A stretch of 21,552 nucleotides of DNA, from NCBI GenBank assembly GCA_902362705.1, contig CABIXK010000007.1:1-21552 (forward strand), given 5' to 3'. The stretch comes from Rikenellaceae bacterium (lineage in GTDB: Bacteria; Bacteroidota; Bacteroidia; Bacteroidales; Rikenellaceae). Each line of letters begins with the position of its first letter. Positions within the stretch are counted from its first letter, which is position 1. Of the stretch, positions 19,143 through 21,552 are shown in pieces. The translations under genes and the position numbers were made by a program. The notes beneath the pieces are model-generated. The model had not been told where the DNA came from. It did not search any database and saw only the letters and a program-made list of their open reading frames with translations.

Positions 19143-19517
19143 CTACCCGCGGTTTCGGCGTTCGATGCGGTCGACCAGTTCGCGCAGCTCCTCCACGGAG
19201 ATCTTCTCCTCTTCGACCAACGCCGACACGGCCCCCAGATAGGAGCTGCCGAAGTAGCGGCGGATGACCCCGCCCAACGTGCGGCGCGAGAACTCCTCCT
19301 CCGAGACGAGCGGATGGTATTGATAGGTGGCCCCGAAGGCCTTGTGACCCAGGTAGCCCTTCGCTTCAAGCGAACGGACCATGGTCGAGAGGGTGTTGAA
19401 ATGGGGCTTGGGCTCGGGCGAGAGCTCCACCAGCTCGCGAACGAACAGCGGGCCGCGCTGCCAGAACCAGCGCATGAGCTCCTCTTCGCGGCGGGTCAGT
19501 TTTTCGAGTTTGTCCAT
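19143..19517 (-). CDS. BlaI/MecI-family transcriptional repressor
   Basis: 124 residues with the BlaI/MecI winged-helix pattern: KLTRREEELMRWFWQRGPLFVREL, then HFNTLSTMVRSLEAKGYLGHK (recognition helix and wing) and a C-terminal dimerisation helix pair (about 85-124). It should repress its own operon until the partner protease signals. ATG 19517 is chosen because the upstream in-frame TTG (19541) lies inside the -7 box. The blaR1-like gene follows after 2 nt. Confidence 0.92.
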   Translation of the reverse strand: MDKLEKLTRREEELMRWFWQRGPLFVRELVELSPEPKPHFNTLSTMVRSLEAKGYLGHKAFGATYQYHPLVSEEEFSRRTLGGVIRRYFGSSYLGAVSALVEEEKISVEELRELVDRIERRNRG

Positions 19518-19538
19518 AGCATCGGATCGTTTACGACG

Positions 19539-19583
19539 CAAATATAACTATTGTTTTTCGTTTTACAACTATTGTTGATAGTT
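19539..19583 (-). promoter_or_regulatory. Promoter with overlapping operator of the blaI-like gene
   Basis: On the minus strand TATATTTG (19546-19539) is an exact -7 box, and GTTG (19569-19566) lies at the -33 position with a 19-nt spacer. A perfect inverted repeat AACTAT-(5)-ATAGTT at 19567-19583 covers the -33 element. The same half-site AACTATTGTT recurs at 19546-19555 on the edge of the -7 box. This geometry fits autorepression by a dimeric BlaI-type regulator. Binding itself is inference. Confidence 0.65.
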
Positions 19584-19602
19584 TTTCAACTAAAATAATC
19601 CG

Positions 19603-19634
19603 TTTGGAGATCGGCGGATTATTTCGTACCTTGT
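19603..19634 (+). promoter_or_regulatory. Promoter of the helix-hairpin-helix gene
   Basis: TTTG at 19603-19606, a 20-nt spacer and TACCTTGT at 19627-19634 (close to TAnnTTTG). It is divergent from the blaI-like promoter, with the putative operator (19567-19583) only 20 bp upstream of its -33 element. The repressor could therefore also affect this promoter. Confidence 0.5.
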
Positions 19635-19660
19635 ACGTGGAAAGCGGGTGCCGCTGCTGA

Positions 19661-19691
19661 ATTTTCAACTTTCCATTTTCAACTTTCCATT
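19661..19691 (+). repeat. Two-copy 14-bp tandem repeat in the leader
   Basis: ATTTTCAACTTTCC occurs twice back to back (19661-19674 and 19675-19688), followed by ATT, ending 5 bp before the ATG at 19697. Similar AT-rich tandem runs are common between Bacteroidales genes. Copy number may vary between strains. Confidence 0.8.
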
Positions 19692-19696
19692 CGATC

Positions 19697-20764
19697 ATGG
19701 CTGGAAAACTATTTACCGACAGAGAGATACGCACCGTTGCGTTGTTCGTGCCGCTGGCGGCGCTGGTGGTGCTGGCCTTCGCGCTGGCGCGGCCCAGGGG
19801 CGATGAGTCGGCAGCCCGGCGCGCCGAGGCCGAGATGGAGCTTCGGCCGCCGGCCGACAGCGTGCGGATGCGGCACTTCGACCCCAACACGGTCGACTAC
19901 GACACCCTGCGCGCGCTGGGGCTCACGCCGCAGGAGGCCGTATCGCTGCTCAAGTTCCGCGCCTCGGGCAAGGTCTTCCGCATCGCCGAGGACGTGGCCC
20001 TATGCTACGGCATCGACGACTCGCTCTTTCGCCGCCTACGCCCCTGGATCCGCATCGGGCGCCGCTACGCCATCGCCCCGCGCGACTATCGCCCGGGGCG
20101 GATCGTCGACGAGCGCCGCGCCCTCCGCCCCCGCCCGTTCCGCATCGACACGGTGAGCGCCCGCTACCTGCGGGCCATCGGGGCGCTGTCGAAGCGCCAG
20201 GCCGAGGCCTTCGTCCGCTGGCGCGACGCGAGCGGCATCTACGACATGGAGGAGCTGGCCGCCTGCTACGTGGTGAGCGACTCTGTGGCACGCGCGCTCG
20301 CACCCTACGTCCTCTTTCCCGAGCGGCCCGCGCCGTCGGCACCCGCGCGCGTGGAGCTCAACACGGCCGACTCGGCGGCGCTGCGCTCCGTGGCGGGGAT
20401 CGGCGAGCGGACCGTAGGGGCCATACTCCGCTACCGCGAGCGGCTGGGCGGGTTCCACCGCGCGGAGCAGCTGGCCGAGGTTCCGGGGGTTACGGAGCGC
20501 AATTACGAGCGAATTTTGCAACAAATTAGCTGCGATTCTTTCGTAATTCGGAAAATAGATGTTAACTTTGCGGCTCCGAACGAGTTGGCATCCCATCCCT
20601 ACATGGCGCCGACGACGCTTCGGAGACTACTCAAATACAGACAGCTGAAAGGAGGTTGGAGCACCGCTGAAGAGATGATCGAAGACCATATACTGACCCG
20701 CGAGGAGGCAGCCCGCCTGGCTCCCTACCTGCGGTTCGGCACCGACAGCGGACGCGGCGAATGA
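19697..20764 (+). CDS. Membrane-anchored helix-hairpin-helix (ComEA-like) protein
   Basis: 355 residues. One N-terminal transmembrane segment (about residues 12-31, TVALFVPLAALVVLAFALA) precedes several helix-hairpin-helix units: near 60-110 (FDPNTVDYDTLRALGLTPQEA), 150-205, 218-275 (the clearest: VELNTADSAALRSVAGIGERTVGAILRYRE) and 285-350 (IDVNFAAPNELASHPYMAP). ComEA-type repeats bind DNA without sequence preference. Family knowledge links them to DNA uptake, but no other competence gene is here, so the role is uncertain. rpsU follows after 87 nt. Confidence 0.85.
   Translation: MAGKLFTDREIRTVALFVPLAALVVLAFALARPRGDESAARRAEAEMELRPPADSVRMRHFDPNTVDYDTLRALGLTPQEAVSLLKFRASGKVFRIAEDVALCYGIDDSLFRRLRPWIRIGRRYAIAPRDYRPGRIVDERRALRPRPFRIDTVSARYLRAIGALSKRQAEAFVRWRDASGIYDMEELAACYVVSDSVARALAPYVLFPERPAPSAPARVELNTADSAALRSVAGIGERTVGAILRYRERLGGFHRAEQLAEVPGVTERNYERILQQISCDSFVIRKIDVNFAAPNELASHPYMAPTTLRRLLKYRQLKGGWSTAEEMIEDHILTREEAARLAPYLRFGTDSGRGE
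20539..20570 (+). promoter_or_regulatory. Possible internal promoter reading toward rpsU
   Basis: Within the helix-hairpin-helix gene, TAACTTTG (20563-20570) is an exact -7 box with TTTC (20539-20542) 20 nt upstream, in a locally AT-rich patch. No promoter-like sequence is visible in the 87-nt gap before rpsU. The box also encodes part of the ordinary VNFA motif, so it may be a coincidence. Confidence 0.35.
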
Positions 20765-20851
20765 CCTCACAGCAACCCCCGAAAACCGGAAGGAGCACCG
20801 GACAAAGCTCCAAAAAGAAGATTACAAAACAAACAAAAAAAGCATACTACT

Positions 20852-21043
20852 ATGATTATCATGCCGGTAAAGGAGGGCGAGAACATCGAGCGCGCCCTGA
20901 AGAAGTTCAAGCGTAAATACGAGCGCACGGGCGTCCTGAAGGAGCTCCGCCGCCGCCAGTACTTCACCAAGCCTTCGATCGCGAAGCGCGAGGCGATGAT
21001 GCACGCCGTCTACGTAGAGCACATGTACCGCGACGAGGAGTAG
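20852..21043 (+). CDS. rpsU: 30S ribosomal protein bS21
   Basis: 63 residues, the normal Bacteroidetes length, beginning MIIMPVKEGENIERALKKFKR. The first ATG (20852) is preferred to the one at 20861 because relatives also start with a short Met-Ile-x-x-Pro-Val end. bS21 sits on the 30S platform; in Bacteroidetes, with bS6 and bS18, it helps hide the anti-Shine-Dalgarno tail of 16S rRNA. The leader next to the start is A-rich (ACAAAACAAACAAAAAAAGC) with no Shine-Dalgarno at normal distance. A GGAAGGAG (20788-20795) lies too far upstream, and part of it can pair in a small GGAGC / GCTCC hairpin (20792-20811). Confidence 0.96.
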   Translation: MIIMPVKEGENIERALKKFKRKYERTGVLKELRRRQYFTKPSIAKREAMMHAVYVEHMYRDEE

Positions 21044-21066
21044 TCTCCTGTTCCGATACGCAATGC

Positions 21067-21100
21067 GCCGGACGCTCCACGAGGGGTGTCCGGCTTTTTT
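21067..21100 (+). terminator. Intrinsic terminator of rpsU
   Basis: A stem GCCGGAC (21067-21073) / GTCCGGC (21088-21094), extendable inward with G-T pairs, is followed by six Ts (21095-21100). It starts 23 nt after the rpsU stop codon. Confidence 0.92.
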
Positions 21101-21179
21101 ATATTATAGGTGTTGCCGGGGGCATTTTCAATTTCTCCTCGGGCCAGCCTGCGGAGGGCGCACGAGCCTCGGGCGAGTT

Positions 21180-21211
21180 GCGGGCCTCCGCCGCCGGAGG
21201 CTGCGGCCCGC
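21180..21211 (-). repeat. Palindromic head of the second repeat family, extra copy
   Basis: The minus strand of 21180-21210 matches 10309-10339 exactly over 31 bp. It contains the CCTCCG / CGGAGG hairpin. Further along the minus strand, similarity continues weakly (TCGCCC, CCGCAGGCTG), but the conserved 41-bp tail is absent. Confidence 0.75.
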
Positions 21212-21296
21212 ACGACCCTGCGGGTCGAGAGCAAAAGTAATTAACTAAAAGCGGGACGTGAGGGGCAGGCCGTAGCCGGCGCCCGGCTAAGAGCCA

Positions 21297-21415
21297 GGTC
21301 TTCTTTTTTTATATAGTTCGACCGCTGTTTTCGGCCCGTAGCCGGCGAAGTGGCGCGAGAGTAGCGAGCAGCCCTTCGCCCGGGGACGGCTACGGGCTGC
21401 CCGGCCCATCGGGCC
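21297..21415 (-). repeat. Second dispersed repeat family, copy B
   Basis: Read on the minus strand, a GC-rich self-complementary head (21415-21338) leads into the 41-bp tail (21337-21297), which differs from copy A at two positions. The head differs in sequence from copy A but keeps the layout: palindromic outer arms, a CTCG-rich centre, a CTTCGCCG block, then GGGCCGAAAACAG. This pattern suggests a conserved element with a variable hairpin. Confidence 0.78.
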
Positions 21416-21552
21416 GAGAATGAATAATTGTGCATTGCGCCGCTGCAAGCGGCGCCTCACCCCGCCCGGCGAAAAAGGCGGCCGTCGGACGGCGGCTAAA
21501 AGCGCGAGCGAGGGGGCAGGGTTGCTCGCTTCGGCGAAGGCCGAAGTGGTGC

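Larger units (their letters stand above)
21101..21552. other. Gene-free palindrome cluster downstream of rpsU
   Basis: No open frame here looks like a protein, and there is no tRNA. It holds a series of GC-rich hairpins: CCTCCG-type at 21180-21211, TAGCCGG / CCGGCTA (21273-21289), CCCGTAGCC / GGCTACGGG (21335-21343 with 21388-21396), CGGCCC / GGGCCG near 21402-21416 and GCGCCGCT / AGCGGCGC (21437-21455). The last 90 bases continue in the same style beyond the window. Confidence 0.6.

Noticed and set aside
17449..19517. A beta-lactam-sensing BlaR1 resistance operon
   Set aside because: The M56 protein has no penicillin-binding sensor domain and no beta-lactamase gene is adjacent, so resistance cannot be claimed.
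19518..19541. TTG at 19541 as the start of the blaI-like gene
   Set aside because: It forms the end of the -7 box TATATTTG on the minus strand. ATG 19517 gives the normal BlaI N-terminus.
21114..21552. tRNA genes after rpsU
   Set aside because: The hairpins do not form a cloverleaf and no T-arm-like GGTTCGAATC sequence is present.

Overview
This 21.5 kb window is chromosomal DNA from a GC-rich member of the Bacteroidales. The gut genus Alistipes (Rikenellaceae) is my best guess, by inference only. The reasons are the eukaryote-like IleS with a GIHH signature, the DksA-like gene next to ileS, a two-gene methylmalonyl-CoA mutase, a long type III glutamine synthetase, a 63-residue bS21, AT-rich promoters of the Bacteroidetes type (TTTG, about 20 nt, TAnnTTTG) and the general lack of Shine-Dalgarno sequences. 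I see no phage, transposase, CRISPR array, rRNA or tRNA.

Layout from left to right. (1) 75-4307 +: a promoter-bearing repeat, an ABC exporter and a soluble multi-PAS histidine kinase 12 nt behind it. (2) 4303-10270 +: ileS with its own promoter, a DksA/TraR-like regulator with its own promoter, then an outer-membrane barrel of the BamA/TamA type. (3) 10271-14595 -: the methylmalonyl-CoA mutase genes mutA and mutB (2 nt apart), closed by a strong terminator and driven from a second copy of the promoter-bearing repeat. (4) 14596-17210 +: glnN behind a long palindrome-rich leader, with a terminator. (5) 17377-19583 -: a blaI/blaR1-like regulatory pair with an overlapping promoter/operator. The BlaR1-like protein ends in two TonB-receptor-plug-like segments and carries a third copy of the repeat inside its reading frame. 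(6) 19603-21100 +: a membrane-anchored helix-hairpin-helix (ComEA-like) protein and rpsU with a terminator. (7) 21101-21552: no gene, a cluster of GC-rich palindromes that includes a second dispersed repeat family also found at 10307-10420.

Most genes are housekeeping: translation (ileS, rpsU), nitrogen assimilation (glnN) and the succinate-propionate branch (mutAB). The more unusual content lies in the non-coding DNA. A ~75-bp repeat occurs three times. Two copies supply the promoter of the next gene, and the third is inserted in frame and antisense inside blaR1. A second repeat family has a nearly invariant 41-bp tail and a variable palindromic head. I did not find a clearly new multi-gene defence or metabolic system. 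The promoter-carrying repeat and the protease-plug sensor are the best leads.
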